NCBI RefSeq assembly: GCF_001484765.1
Contig: NZ_LLXO01000013.1
Coordinates: forward strand, 124,001 to 188,000
From: Entomohabitans teleogrylli
Lineage (GTDB): Bacteria > Pseudomonadota > Gammaproteobacteria > Enterobacterales > Enterobacteriaceae
Reading direction: 5' to 3'
DNA: 64,000 bases
Shown: in pieces, positions 1 to 8,208 of the stretch
Layout of the letters: each line of letters starts with the position of its first letter
How positions within the stretch are numbered: the first letter of the stretch is position 1
The notes under the pieces: model-generated
Told to the model about the DNA's origin: nothing
Seen by the model: only the letters and a program-made list of their open reading frames with translations
Databases searched by the model: none
Position numbers and translations under genes: made by a program

Positions 1-287
<287 letters not shown>

Positions 288-352
288 AGCGCGGCGAAAA
301 ATTCAGTATCATTCCCTTTCTGCGTCCTGAAGAGATGATGAGGTACCGGACA

Positions 353-904
353 ATGAAACTGATGTTTGCTTCGGATATTCACGGCTCATTGCCTGCCGCC
401 CGGCGCATTGTCGAGCGCTTTAACACCAGCGGCGCGCAGTGGTTGATTATTTCTGGCGATGTGCTTTACCACGGCCCGCGCAATGCGTTGCCGCCGGGGT
501 ATGCGCCGGCGCAGGTCGCTGAGTGTTTAAACTCGCTGGCGGACAGGATTATCGCGGTGCGCGGCAACTGCGACAGCGAAGTGGATCAGATGATGCTGGC
601 ATTTCCGGTGACCGCCGACTGGCAGCAGATATTGCTTTCTGAGTGCCGTCTGTTTCTGACCCACGGGCATCTCTATAGCCCGGATAATTTGCCGCCGCTG
701 CGTGCCGGAGACATTTTTATCTCCGGTCATACGCATATTCCGGTTGCACAGTGGCGTGATGGTATTGGATTATTTAACCCCGGCTCAGTGAGCATCCCGA
801 AAGGGGGCTTCAGCGCCAGTTACGGGATGCTGGAAAACGGCACGCTGAGCGTGCGCGATCTGGCCGACGATCGGGTCATTGCTGAGCTGGTCATTCATCG
901 TTAA
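353..904 (+). CDS. yfcE: YfcE, metallo-phosphodiesterase (MJ0936/calcineurin-like)
   Basis: 183 residues, close to the 184 of E. coli YfcE, a manganese-dependent phosphodiesterase active on artificial phosphodiesters and of unknown physiological substrate. The calcineurin-like metal motifs are all visible: D and H in FASDIHG near residue 9, GDV near 37, GNCDSE near 73, THGH near 105 and GHTH near 127. The open frame reaches further upstream to 230, into yfcF. I chose the ATG at 353 because the conserved protein starts MKLMFASDI and a GAGG lies about 10 bases before it. The gene sits 65 bases after yfcF and 46 before yfcD on the same strand, so the three may be co-transcribed. Confidence 0.93.
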   Translation: MKLMFASDIHGSLPAARRIVERFNTSGAQWLIISGDVLYHGPRNALPPGYAPAQVAECLNSLADRIIAVRGNCDSEVDQMMLAFPVTADWQQILLSECRLFLTHGHLYSPDNLPPLRAGDIFISGHTHIPVAQWRDGIGLFNPGSVSIPKGGFSASYGMLENGTLSVRDLADDRVIAELVIHR

Positions 905-950
905 CTCACATTAACGCGCCGTTTAGAGCGCCCTGAAGAAGGTTTCCGCG

Positions 951-1487
951 ATGGTGGAGCAGAGTGATTTTTCTGGCACGGAATGGGTGGACATTGTCAG
1001 CGAAGACAATGAAGTGATTGCGCAGGCGACCCGGGAGCAGATGCGCGCGCAGCGCCTGCGCCACCGTGCGACGTATATCGTGGTGCATGACGGGATGGGC
1101 AAGATTCTGGTGCAGCGGCGTACTGAGAGCAAAGATTTCTTGCCGGGCATGCTGGATGCTACGGCGGGCGGCGTGGTGCAGGCGGAAGAGGTGTTGCTCG
1201 ATTCCGCTCGCCGCGAAGCGGAAGAGGAGCTGGGGATTGCCGGCGTTCCGTTTGCTGAACATGGTCAGTTCTATTTCGAAGATCAGCACTGCCGGGTGTG
1301 GGGCGGGTTATTCAGCTGCGTCTCCCACGGGCCCTTCGCCCTGCAGGAAGAGGAGATCAGCGAAGTTTGCTGGATGTCGCCAGAAGAGATAACTGCCCGC
1401 TGCGATGAGTTCACTCCGGATTCCCTGAAGGCGCTGGCGCTGTGGATGAGCCGTAACGCAAATAATGACAGCGTGCAGCCGGAATAA
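951..1487 (+). CDS. yfcD: YfcD, Nudix hydrolase
   Basis: 178 residues, almost co-linear with the 180-residue E. coli YfcD. The Nudix box is complete at about residues 73-95, with GGVVQAEE followed by REAEEELGI, so the Mg-binding glutamates are present. The fold resembles isopentenyl-diphosphate isomerase-type Nudix proteins, but the substrate of YfcD is not established. The segment [19 protein letters not shown] is the N-terminal strand pair that precedes the box. A GC-rich hairpin with a T-rich tail follows at 1516-1544, marking the end of the yfcF-yfcE-yfcD unit and of the E. coli-like synteny on this side. Confidence 0.93.
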   Translation: MVEQSDFSGTEWVDIVSEDNEVIAQATREQMRAQRLRHRATYIVVHDGMGKILVQRRTESKDFLPGMLDATAGGVVQAEEVLLDSARREAEEELGIAGVPFAEHGQFYFEDQHCRVWGGLFSCVSHGPFALQEEEISEVCWMSPEEITARCDEFTPDSLKALALWMSRNANNDSVQPE

Positions 1488-1515
1488 ACCATCGGTTTAT
1501 CACATTTCTGCGAAC

Positions 1516-1544
1516 GATTCCCTCTTGCGGGGGAATCTTTTATT
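1516..1544 (+). terminator. Rho-independent terminator after yfcD
   Basis: Arms GATTCCCTC (1516-1524) and GGGGGAATC (1529-1537) pair over nine positions, one of them G-U, with the four-base loop TTGC, and TTTTATT follows directly. It lies 29 bases after the yfcD stop. Confidence 0.8.
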
Positions 1545-1961
1545 CCTCACCTGATTAATTTCCGCGAATATCCACGCCGACTGAATGTTTTTTCTGGTGG
1601 AAAGCATTGAGAAGATATATACATAATGAGAATGAAATTTCGCGTTACGTTGAATGCATAAATAATAGTGGCGTTTTTTAGATAATGTATTAGGAATTTT
1701 TTTATGGTTTATCTCCTGGTTGTTTTCTGCCGGAGCAGAGTTAATGAAGTTATTGCTTGAGTTATATATGTTTCTTATGGAGTCAGGTGTTATTCCTGGA
1801 ACCGAAAATTCAATTGACCTTGTAAATTATTTTTTCTAAATTTATCGTTAGTTGATCGGGTAATACTTGATTGACTCGCAACGAGGGGAATTTATTTCAT
1901 TTCTGAATATATATTCAGTTATGAATTTGTTATTGATATTTATCAAGTAAAGGACTTACTG
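1545..1961 (+). promoter_or_regulatory. AT-rich upstream region of the fimbrial operon
   Basis: About 420 bases that are clearly more AT-rich than the flanking core genes. It holds a perfect 16-base palindrome CTGAATATATATTCAG at 1903-1918, about 44 bases before the first pilin gene, which looks like a regulator site. It also holds a 31-codon open frame at 1744-1839, preceded by GGAG at a good distance. I looked for flanking inverted repeats or a recombinase gene that would indicate a phase-variable invertible promoter, as in fim, and found none. The promoter itself could not be placed with confidence. Confidence 0.5.
1744..1839 (+). CDS. Possible 31-residue leader peptide upstream of fimbrial operon
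   Basis: ATG at 1744 with GGAG at 1732-1735 (8-base spacing) opens a 31-codon frame ending TAA at 1837-1839; the peptide begins MKLLLELYMFLMESG. I do not recognise it. It could be a leader peptide, a remnant of an older gene or chance. The ribosome-binding site and its position in the long fimbrial leader are the only support. Confidence 0.22.
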   Translation: MKLLLELYMFLMESGVIPGTENSIDLVNYFF

Positions 1962-2639
1962 ATGGTATTTAAAAAAACGCTTTTGACTCTGGCGCTAACG
2001 GGCGCGTCGTGTTCAGTATTCGCCAACTCTGTAAATCTGGAAATAAAAGGTGAGTTAATTACTGCTGCCTGCCAGCCTTCTCTGGATAGTAATGTGGTTG
2101 ATTTTGATAAAATTAATTTAAGTTCAATGCCCGACTCTGGTCAACATCTGGTGGATGCAAAAGATTTGAATCTGACTATCACCTGTGACAATCCGGCCAA
2201 AGTGTTATTTTCTGCGCTGGATAATAATCCTGAAAGCAGGGCTTCTGGTATTACTATTAAAGGGGAAGGCGGCACTAGTTTTCAGGGTGGATTGGGGAGA
2301 ACGTCAACCGATGTTAAACTTGGCGCTTATTCTATTATAGTTGGTAAGGATGCTATTGCAGATGGGATTTCTTTACCCGTCATTGTCAGGGAGAGCTCTC
2401 TGGGAACAACTAACTGGGGTCAGTTAAGTGATGGGCTGTTAATGACTTTGGATAATAGCAGCAGAAAAAGAAGTTTTACCGTTGGTGAGATTAACGGTAG
2501 CACTACTCCTGTAGCATTTACAACAGCGACTTTTCCACTGAAAGTGCAGGTCGCGCTGCAGGATAAATCTATTCTCGGTAATGGGGTTACTGGTTCAAAG
2601 CTTAATGGTAGCACAACATTTTCTATTTCCTACCTTTAA
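1962..2639 (+). CDS. DUF1120 (YhcF-like) fimbrial subunit, probable major pilin
   Basis: 225 residues with a signal peptide (about 1-21, MVFKKTLLTLALTGASCSVFA). The mature N terminus carries a beta-strand, then TAACQPSL and, later, LTITCDNPAKV; the two cysteines (near 37 and 75) match the conserved disulphide of DUF1120/YhcF-type pilins. The sequence ends in the donor-strand-type motif STTFSISYL, typical of exported subunits. It is the first gene of a four-gene chaperone-usher operon and is separated from the rest by a strong hairpin at 2653-2680. That arrangement suits an abundant structural subunit. AAAGGA sits 8-9 bases before the start. The family call rests on pattern similarity to E. 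coli YhcF. Codon use and base composition are more AT-rich than in the neighbouring core genes, which suggests horizontal origin. Confidence 0.82.
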   Translation: MVFKKTLLTLALTGASCSVFANSVNLEIKGELITAACQPSLDSNVVDFDKINLSSMPDSGQHLVDAKDLNLTITCDNPAKVLFSALDNNPESRASGITIKGEGGTSFQGGLGRTSTDVKLGAYSIIVGKDAIADGISLPVIVRESSLGTTNWGQLSDGLLMTLDNSSRKRSFTVGEINGSTTPVAFTTATFPLKVQVALQDKSILGNGVTGSKLNGSTTFSISYL

Positions 2640-2652
2640 CTTCTGATGTGCT

Positions 2653-2680
2653 AAAGCTACCGGGAATACCCGGTAGCTTT
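2653..2680 (+). terminator. Intercistronic stem-loop after the pilin gene (attenuator or 3'-protective)
   Basis: A perfect 12-base inverted repeat AAAGCTACCGGG / CCCGGTAGCTTT with the four-base loop AATA, 13 bases after the pilin stop codon. No long T run follows, so it is more likely a partial terminator or an mRNA-stabilising end that sets the pilin:chaperone:usher ratio, as is known for other pilus operons. Confidence 0.75.
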
Positions 2681-2854
2681 ATCGAAATAGTATTCTTTAG
2701 TATGTGTTTATTTGGGGGGGAGGTCTTGGGTTTGAATGGTGGTGTGATTTTTATTGAGTGAATTTTATTTTGCCAGATGGTTGCTATGAGACGGGTTGTC
2801 TCCTGAATGTCGCAATATTACAGTGTTTTTATATGTTGTCATGGAGGACAATAC

Positions 2855-3556
2855 ATGTTGCACGTTAATTTTTTTTCGGGTGTGATTTTATTTCTTTTTT
2901 TTAGTGTATTTTCTTTTTCTGTAGCAGCCGCAGGAGTAGTCCCGGAAGAAATTCTACTGAATATCGATGAAAAAAATATGGGGGGGCAGATTAATGTTAA
3001 AAATACAGAGCCTTTCCCGGTATTACTTTATACTCGCGTTGTTGACCTTCCTGAAGAAGATCGTTCTGTTAAATTACTGGTTACTCAGCCTGTCATTCGG
3101 GTTGAGGCTGGGCAGGTACAGCAGGTCAGGTTTATTCTGCAAACCAGGGGGGAGTTGAAAAGGGAACACCTGAAGCGCGTGATGTTTGAAGGGATACCGC
3201 CAGCGGACCAAACTGGTAATTATTTGACTATCAATATTCAGCAGGATATTCCTGTCATCATTCAGCCACGCTCCGTTCCGGTTAACCCAACTGCCTGGAA
3301 ATTGCTGAAGTGGTCTATTAAAAACAGGCAGCTATCGGTAGAAAATCCTACCCGAAACATTATTCGGTTAAACCCCGGTGTAATTCTGCAACCTTCCAGT
3401 TATAAAGCCTCATTACCAAAAACTTATATTTTGCCTGGCGAAAAGATATTTGTGAATTTACAGCGAGATATTAAAGGGGACCAGCAGGTGAAATTTGTTC
3501 CCGGCGGACGCTATGGTGTTGACGTCGATTCATGGACGGCACAGTTGGTAAATTAA
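2855..3556 (+). CDS. Periplasmic fimbrial chaperone (PapD/FimC-like, YhcA type)
   Basis: 233 residues. The open frame extends to 2807, but the ATG at 2855 has GGAGGA at 2843-2848 and begins a clear signal peptide (MLHVNFFSG then a hydrophobic stretch, cleavage near AAAG), so I take it as the start. Two immunoglobulin-like domains are expected. The N-terminal domain shows the alternating hydrophobic G1 strand (QPVIRVEAGQVQQVRFIL) followed by the REHLKRVMFEGIP segment. The C-terminal domain shows ENPTRNIIRLNP and LPGEKIFVNL. These are typical of chaperones that cap pilin subunits by donor-strand complementation. It lies between the pilin and the usher gene and presumably serves both subunits of this operon. 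Confidence 0.87.
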   Translation: MLHVNFFSGVILFLFFSVFSFSVAAAGVVPEEILLNIDEKNMGGQINVKNTEPFPVLLYTRVVDLPEEDRSVKLLVTQPVIRVEAGQVQQVRFILQTRGELKREHLKRVMFEGIPPADQTGNYLTINIQQDIPVIIQPRSVPVNPTAWKLLKWSIKNRQLSVENPTRNIIRLNPGVILQPSSYKASLPKTYILPGEKIFVNLQRDIKGDQQVKFVPGGRYGVDVDSWTAQLVN

Positions 3557-3573
3557 TAATACGAATTAAAAAT

Positions 3574-5976
3574 ATGCAAATAAGCAATGTATTACGCCGG
3601 TGCAACGGCATTGTCAGCGGATTTGTTGCTTCACATGTCGTTATTGCCACGGTATATGCTGAAAGTGTGATTTTTAATACCAGCATTATTAATGAAAGAG
3701 GGCTGGACAGTAATATTGCTGATTACTTTTCCCGGGAGGCGCGTTTTCTTCCGGGGAGACACTTAGTGGCCTTACGCATCAACGGTAAGGAACGCGGAAT
3801 GGTTCTGGCAACCTTTAACGATGAAGGTAATCTGTGCGCGGATGAGCAATTTCTTGCAGATGGCGGGCTGAAAGCTGAGAAGAGGTTTTCTGTCGCGACG
3901 CAAACTAAAAATAGTTGTCCGGATTATCGCGAGATGTTTGACGGGGTCCAGATTGTTCTGCTCCCTTCCAGGGAGCGAATTGACATGGTGGTACCGGCCG
4001 AAGCGATTGATATGCAATCCGGTTCATCCCGGGTATATACCCGGGGAGGGGTTGCCGGGATGATGAATTATTCCTTGTTCACCCTGTTAAATCACTATTC
4101 TGGAGAGGTATCTCGCTACTCTCAGGCCTCTCTGGAAGGAGGTGTTAATATGGGGGACTGGTTACTGCGCAGTCGCCATATTATGACGGATAACGATGGC
4201 AAACGGCAGAATGAATCTCAATATACTTATGTGCAGCACACGTTTGTTGACCATAAAAAGTCGATACAGGCCGGAGAGATTAATGCCAGAAATACGTTGT
4301 TGGCGATCCCGGCCATCCTTGGTGCTCAGTTAGTTCCTGAGGAGGCGCTTAATGCTGATAGCGGCTCTGGCGTTGTTGTGGAAGGGATGGCCTCTACGAA
4401 CCAGGCTCGAGTAGAAATATGGCAGTCAGGGCAGTTGGTTTATTCAACGATGGTGACCGCCGGACCGTTTCGTTTTGAAGATGTTCCGGTAAACAGTATT
4501 TCCACCAATCTGGATGTTAAGGTGGTGGAGGCGGATGGTCGTGAGCACCATTTTGTTGTTCCGGCGGCGGCATTGACGGGTAAGCGACCCGCCAGGGCGA
4601 AAGGAATGAGTATCGCTCTGGGAAGAGTGCGGGATATGGAAAGCGATTACGACATGCCGATAGTACTCTCGGCGAGCAATGCATGGACATCGGGCTTACG
4701 CAGTAAAGTCAATGTGGGAGGGCTTCTGTCCCGGCGTTACCAGTCCGCTGGCACAGAGCTGTCATTTCAGGTGTCGAGTTTTCTACGGTTGAGTGGTCGG
4801 TTCAGTTTCAGTAATGATGATTATGGCCATCGTCGGGGAGCTGGAACCGAGATCTCCGCTTTTCTGGCTTTAGCGGACAATACCAGTATTTTTGCCACAT
4901 CGACTCAGCGTAGTAAGAATTATCGGGATCTTGCTCAGGCATTAAATAAAAACGCAACGGTGTATCAAAAAGATTATTCTGTCGGTATTTCCTGGTCGGA
5001 GGATTTATTGGGCACATTGGCTTTCAGTTATTTAATGAGTGAGGGGCGCAATGACGATGATGATTCGCAATCAACGATGGTGTCATGGAGTAAATCATTT
5101 AAACGCGCCAGTGTGACAGCATCCTGGAATCGTCAAGTGAATAAAAGTGGCGACGATGTTTTTTATTTACACCTGAGTATCCCTTTTGAGAACCGCAGTA
5201 TCGGGAGTTACATCAGGAAAGATGGCGTTAATCATCGATATGGTCTGCAGGCGGATGGCAACATCAGCGAGAATTCCCGCTATAGTTTGTCTTATGATCG
5301 AGACTGGCAGCAAAAAAATGATAGCTTCAATGGGAGTATTTACAGCAATTTTCATTATACCCGTCTGAATATTAATGCTGGTACAGCGCAGCACTATCGT
5401 AATTATGGCGTGTCATTAAGTGGTGGGGTTGTTGCGCACGACAAAGGAGTGACATTCTCGCCTTATGCTGTGAAGGATACTTATGCGGTAGTATCTCTGG
5501 GATATCCATTACGAGGTGTAGAAATCGCTACACCGCAGGGTCCTGTCTGGACCGATGCGAAAGGGCAGGCGATTGTTCCCGCATTACCAGAATACCGTCG
5601 GGCCAGGATTGAAATTAACAACGCGACACTGCCGGGTAATATTGAAGTCGGGAATGGTACCCGCGTTATTGCTGCCGGATATGCTTCAGTCGGTAAGGTG
5701 GAATTCAGGGTGCTGGAAGTGAATCGCGCGGTGATTAAAGTGCAGCATGCCGATGGTTCTCCCGCAGCGCGTGGTTCTCTGATTCAGGATGAGAAAGGCA
5801 ACTATGTGGTGACGGTGGTTGATGATGGTCTGGCCTTCGTGAATAACCTCTCTCAACTTAAAGCACTGTATCTGGCAGGACAGGGAGGACAGCGCCGCTG
5901 TCGGATCGATTATCGTCCTGAGCAGGAGTCCGATCCGCAAGCGTTTTATGCACGTTATCAGGGAGTATGCCAATGA
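3574..5976 (+). CDS. Fimbrial outer-membrane usher (FimD/PapC family, YhcD type)
   Basis: 800 residues, in the normal usher range. The start at ATG 3574 lies 17 bases after the chaperone stop. An upstream in-frame ATG at 3532 would overlap the chaperone gene and has no ribosome-binding site, although neither start has a good one. The N-terminal segment (about 30-150) is the periplasmic chaperone-subunit binding domain, with the pattern NTSIINERGLDSNIADYF and a Cys pair. A plug-domain motif (GMASTNQARVEIWQSGQ, then TAGPFRFEDVP) lies near residues 270-310 inside the 24-strand barrel. The C-terminal domains end GQRRCRIDY and RYQGVCQ, the usual C-terminal disulphide. It overlaps the next gene by four bases (ATGA), so translation is coupled. 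Confidence 0.9.
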   Translation: MQISNVLRRCNGIVSGFVASHVVIATVYAESVIFNTSIINERGLDSNIADYFSREARFLPGRHLVALRINGKERGMVLATFNDEGNLCADEQFLADGGLKAEKRFSVATQTKNSCPDYREMFDGVQIVLLPSRERIDMVVPAEAIDMQSGSSRVYTRGGVAGMMNYSLFTLLNHYSGEVSRYSQASLEGGVNMGDWLLRSRHIMTDNDGKRQNESQYTYVQHTFVDHKKSIQAGEINARNTLLAIPAILGAQLVPEEALNADSGSGVVVEGMASTNQARVEIWQSGQLVYSTMVTAGPFRFEDVPVNSISTNLDVKVVEADGREHHFVVPAAALTGKRPARAKGMSIALGRVRDMESDYDMPIVLSASNAWTSGLRSKVNVGGLLSRRYQSAGTELSFQVSSFLRLSGRFSFSNDDYGHRRGAGTEISAFLALADNTSIFATSTQRSKNYRDLAQALNKNATVYQKDYSVGISWSEDLLGTLAFSYLMSEGRNDDDDSQSTMVSWSKSFKRASVTASWNRQVNKSGDDVFYLHLSIPFENRSIGSYIRKDGVNHRYGLQADGNISENSRYSLSYDRDWQQKNDSFNGSIYSNFHYTRLNINAGTAQHYRNYGVSLSGGVVAHDKGVTFSPYAVKDTYAVVSLGYPLRGVEIATPQGPVWTDAKGQAIVPALPEYRRARIEINNATLPGNIEVGNGTRVIAAGYASVGKVEFRVLEVNRAVIKVQHADGSPAARGSLIQDEKGNYVVTVVDDGLAFVNNLSQLKALYLAGQGGQRRCRIDYRPEQESDPQAFYARYQGVCQ

Positions 5977-6548
5977 CTCTTTTTTCAGGGCAATACCGTT
6001 TGCCTGCTTTTTGCTTACTGATGTTATTCACTATAGTGCAACCGGTACATGCCGATGATGAGTGCCGGATGGCGGTGTCACAGCCATCAATTCAATACGG
6101 CAAAATTGTCTGGGGTGATGTTGTTAAAAATCTTCAGGGAAATTTTCGGCTGTCTGAGAAGGAGATTCAGGTTTCTATTGTTTGCCCTTCTCCACGGCGG
6201 GTAGGCGTTTTTTTTACCGGCGATGCGGATTCGCGGGGAGAATTTCGTTTTACAGCCAGAAGCAATGTGTTGATAGCTGTAACAAATATGATGGTCGATG
6301 GACAAACGCGCCAGATAGTGAAAATGCGCACGCCAGGACAACTGGCGCTTTCGGGTGCGCCGGTCAGCGCTGTATCACTGCTTAACCAGGAAGGGGTAGC
6401 GCCGGTGGAGCACGATACTGTTATCGCGGGACAGAACATCAGCTTTGTTGTCCGGGTTCAACCCAATATGGAGCAAAGCGACTTTCGGGTCAGTAGTCCG
6501 GAGCAAGTCGCAGCACAGATTTCTCTGAGGCTGGAAACGCGGGAATAG
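5973..6548 (+). CDS. Putative minor fimbrial subunit or tip protein
   Basis: 191 residues. I chose the ATG at 5973, whose ATGA overlaps the usher stop and which has GGGAG 7 bases upstream; an ATG at 5967 is also in frame. A signal peptide covers about 1-27 (cleavage near VHA-DDE). The mature protein has a Cys pair (DECRMAV near 31 and VSIVCPSP near 72) at spacing like the pilin disulphide, and then beta-rich sequence. I recognise no adhesin or lectin domain. Its last position after the usher and low similarity to the first subunit suggest a minor, adaptor or tip component. The operon has no separate two-domain adhesin, so this gene may fill that role; this is inference. Confidence 0.7.
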   Translation: MTLFSGQYRLPAFCLLMLFTIVQPVHADDECRMAVSQPSIQYGKIVWGDVVKNLQGNFRLSEKEIQVSIVCPSPRRVGVFFTGDADSRGEFRFTARSNVLIAVTNMMVDGQTRQIVKMRTPGQLALSGAPVSAVSLLNQEGVAPVEHDTVIAGQNISFVVRVQPNMEQSDFRVSSPEQVAAQISLRLETRE

Positions 6549-6613
6549 CAGAGGACCGTAACTGACCAAATGAACGGGAAAGAGGCGGCCAGTTAGACTG
6601 GCCGCCATTGTTG

Positions 6614-7726
6614 TCACAGTAAGCAGACAATGCGCCGCAGCAGGCGAATGCGCGGCTCAATAGAGGCGATTTCCAGGTACTCCGCCGGGCTGTGAAATCC
6701 GCCGCCAATTGGGCCCAGCCCGTCGATGGTGGGAATGCCCAGCGTAGCGATATGGTTAGCGTCGCTGCCGCCGCCGACCGCCTGCCAGGTGATATTGATC
6801 GCTTCCCGCTCACCGGCGCGTTCAACCAGCGCCATCAGCTCTTCAGTACCGGCGCCCGGCGTCATGGCCGGGGTGTGGGACATGCAGGACAGATGGGTGG
6901 TAACCCCGTCAAGATATCCTTTTTCGCACAGCGCCCGGAGCGCCGCATCGACCCGGGTGTGTTCCTCATTGTTCCAGAAACGCACGTCGAGATCGGCGCA
7001 GGCGTGGGCGGCGACCACATTCGGCGCATCACCGCCGCTGATGACGCCGACATTCAGGGTCGTGCCCTGCCGGGTATCGGCCAGCGCATTGACGGCAAGG
7101 ACGGCATTGGCCAGCGCCGTGATGGCGGAGCGGCCTTTTTCCGGCTCATTACCGGCATGGGCGGCCACGCCGCTAAAGGTCAACCGGTAGTGGGCCATGC
7201 CTTTACGCGCTTTCACCAGAGAACCGTCGACCCGGGCGGCTTCGCAGACCAGGGCGACGCTGGCGCGCTGCGCCAGTTGGCCAATCCATTCGCGGGAATG
7301 AACCGAGCCGGTCTCTTCATCCGGGTTCATGGCAATAGCGATGGAAAGACGCGCCAGCTCTTCCGGCGGCATATCGCGCATTGCCCAGAGAATATTCAGC
7401 AGGCCGGACTTCATATCCGACGCGCCAGGCCCATAGAGACGCTGCTCGTCATGGGTCAGCGGGCGCTGCGCCACAGTACCCGGCGGAAAGACGGTATCCA
7501 TATGGCCGACCAGCAGAACATCGAAACGTTCGGCATCTGGCTTATTGGTGACCAGCAGGCCCGGACCGACTTCTTCGCCCAGGTTGACGGTGCGGGTATG
7601 CCAGCCTGCGTCTCGCCACAGTTCGTCGAGAATAGCGGCGATTTTCGCCACCCCGGCAGGGGTTCGGGTACCACAGTCCTCATTAACCAGCAGGCTGAGC
7701 TCTTTGATGTATTGTTGCAGATCCAT
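6614..7726 (-). CDS. M20 family metallopeptidase (carboxypeptidase G2-like)
   Basis: 370 residues with the full set of M20 dinuclear-zinc residues: H75 and D77 in GHMDTVF, D104 in GASDMKSG, E137/E138 in NPDEETGS, E162 in VCEAAR, and H345 in GGGFHSPAEY. A lid or dimerisation domain is inserted at about 175-290 (KARKGMAHY, VAAHAGNEPEKGRSA). The best family match from these motifs is the ArgE/CPG2 branch, which removes amino acids from N-acyl or peptide substrates; the exact substrate is unknown. It is the last gene of a minus-strand operon with two YjiG/YjiH-type membrane proteins, 17 bases after the upstream gene. E. coli pairs yjiG-yjiH with isoaspartyl dipeptidase iadA, so a peptide-like substrate brought in by the neighbours is likely. 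Confidence 0.88.
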   Translation of the reverse strand: MDLQQYIKELSLLVNEDCGTRTPAGVAKIAAILDELWRDAGWHTRTVNLGEEVGPGLLVTNKPDAERFDVLLVGHMDTVFPPGTVAQRPLTHDEQRLYGPGASDMKSGLLNILWAMRDMPPEELARLSIAIAMNPDEETGSVHSREWIGQLAQRASVALVCEAARVDGSLVKARKGMAHYRLTFSGVAAHAGNEPEKGRSAITALANAVLAVNALADTRQGTTLNVGVISGGDAPNVVAAHACADLDVRFWNNEEHTRVDAALRALCEKGYLDGVTTHLSCMSHTPAMTPGAGTEELMALVERAGEREAINITWQAVGGGSDANHIATLGIPTIDGLGPIGGGFHSPAEYLEIASIEPRIRLLRRIVCLL

Positions 7727-7743
7727 TCGACATTCCTTTTGCT

Positions 7744-8208
7744 TCAGATAATGACGCGCATAAGCAGCATGGCGAGCATGGCATTGATGACGGAAATGAT
7801 AATCATCGCCGGGATGCGCCGGGCGTTGGTGCCGATAACCCCAAGAATGCGCCCGAGGTACTGTACCTGGGAACCCATCAGGTAAATCGCCGGCGCCAGA
7901 ATAGCCAGATGCTCCCCGGTCAGGACGCCTTTATCAAACAGCCCGATGGCCACGCCGACGCCGCCGCCCATCGACATCCAGCCGCCAATCAGCACCGCGG
8001 CGGCTTCGCCCGGCAGGCCGAACAGGCCCATCACCGGGGCGAAAAGGGTCCCCATGGCGTCCAGCGCGCCGGTAATGTTCAGCGCTTTTATGATAATGAA
8101 CGCCATCACCACATTGGGCAGGGTGCTGGTGGTAGCGATATTCCAGCCCTTGCGCGCGCCTTCGACAAAGATATCGGTAATGACCGGGTTAGAGGTGGGT
8201 GCGCTCAT
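7744..8208 (-). CDS. YjiG-family membrane protein (nucleoside-recognition/gate domain)
   Basis: 154 residues, close in length and pattern to E. coli YjiG (153). It has four or so hydrophobic segments, with the conserved signatures NVVMAFIIIKAL, PVMGLFGLPGEAAAVL and SMGGGVGVA. The ATG overlaps the stop of the upstream YjiH-type gene (ATGA) and has GGGAG seven bases before it. The pair YjiH+YjiG is thought to form one inner-membrane transport unit, but the substrate is not established. The downstream M20 peptidase suggests a peptide or N-acyl amino acid. This is a second-locus relative rather than the yjiG of the E. coli position. Confidence 0.83.
   Translation of the reverse strand: MSAPTSNPVITDIFVEGARKGWNIATTSTLPNVVMAFIIIKALNITGALDAMGTLFAPVMGLFGLPGEAAAVLIGGWMSMGGGVGVAIGLFDKGVLTGEHLAILAPAIYLMGSQVQYLGRILGVIGTNARRIPAMIIISVINAMLAMLLMRVII

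Noticed and set aside
1545-1961. Invertible phase-variation switch for the fimbrial operon
   Set aside because: No pair of flanking inverted repeats and no tyrosine recombinase gene were seen near the promoter region.
6692-7885. 397-codon plus-strand open frame opposite the M20 peptidase and YjiG-type gene
   Set aside because: It is antisense to two genes with clear catalytic motifs, and its translation has no recognisable domain; long antisense frames are common in GC-rich coding DNA.
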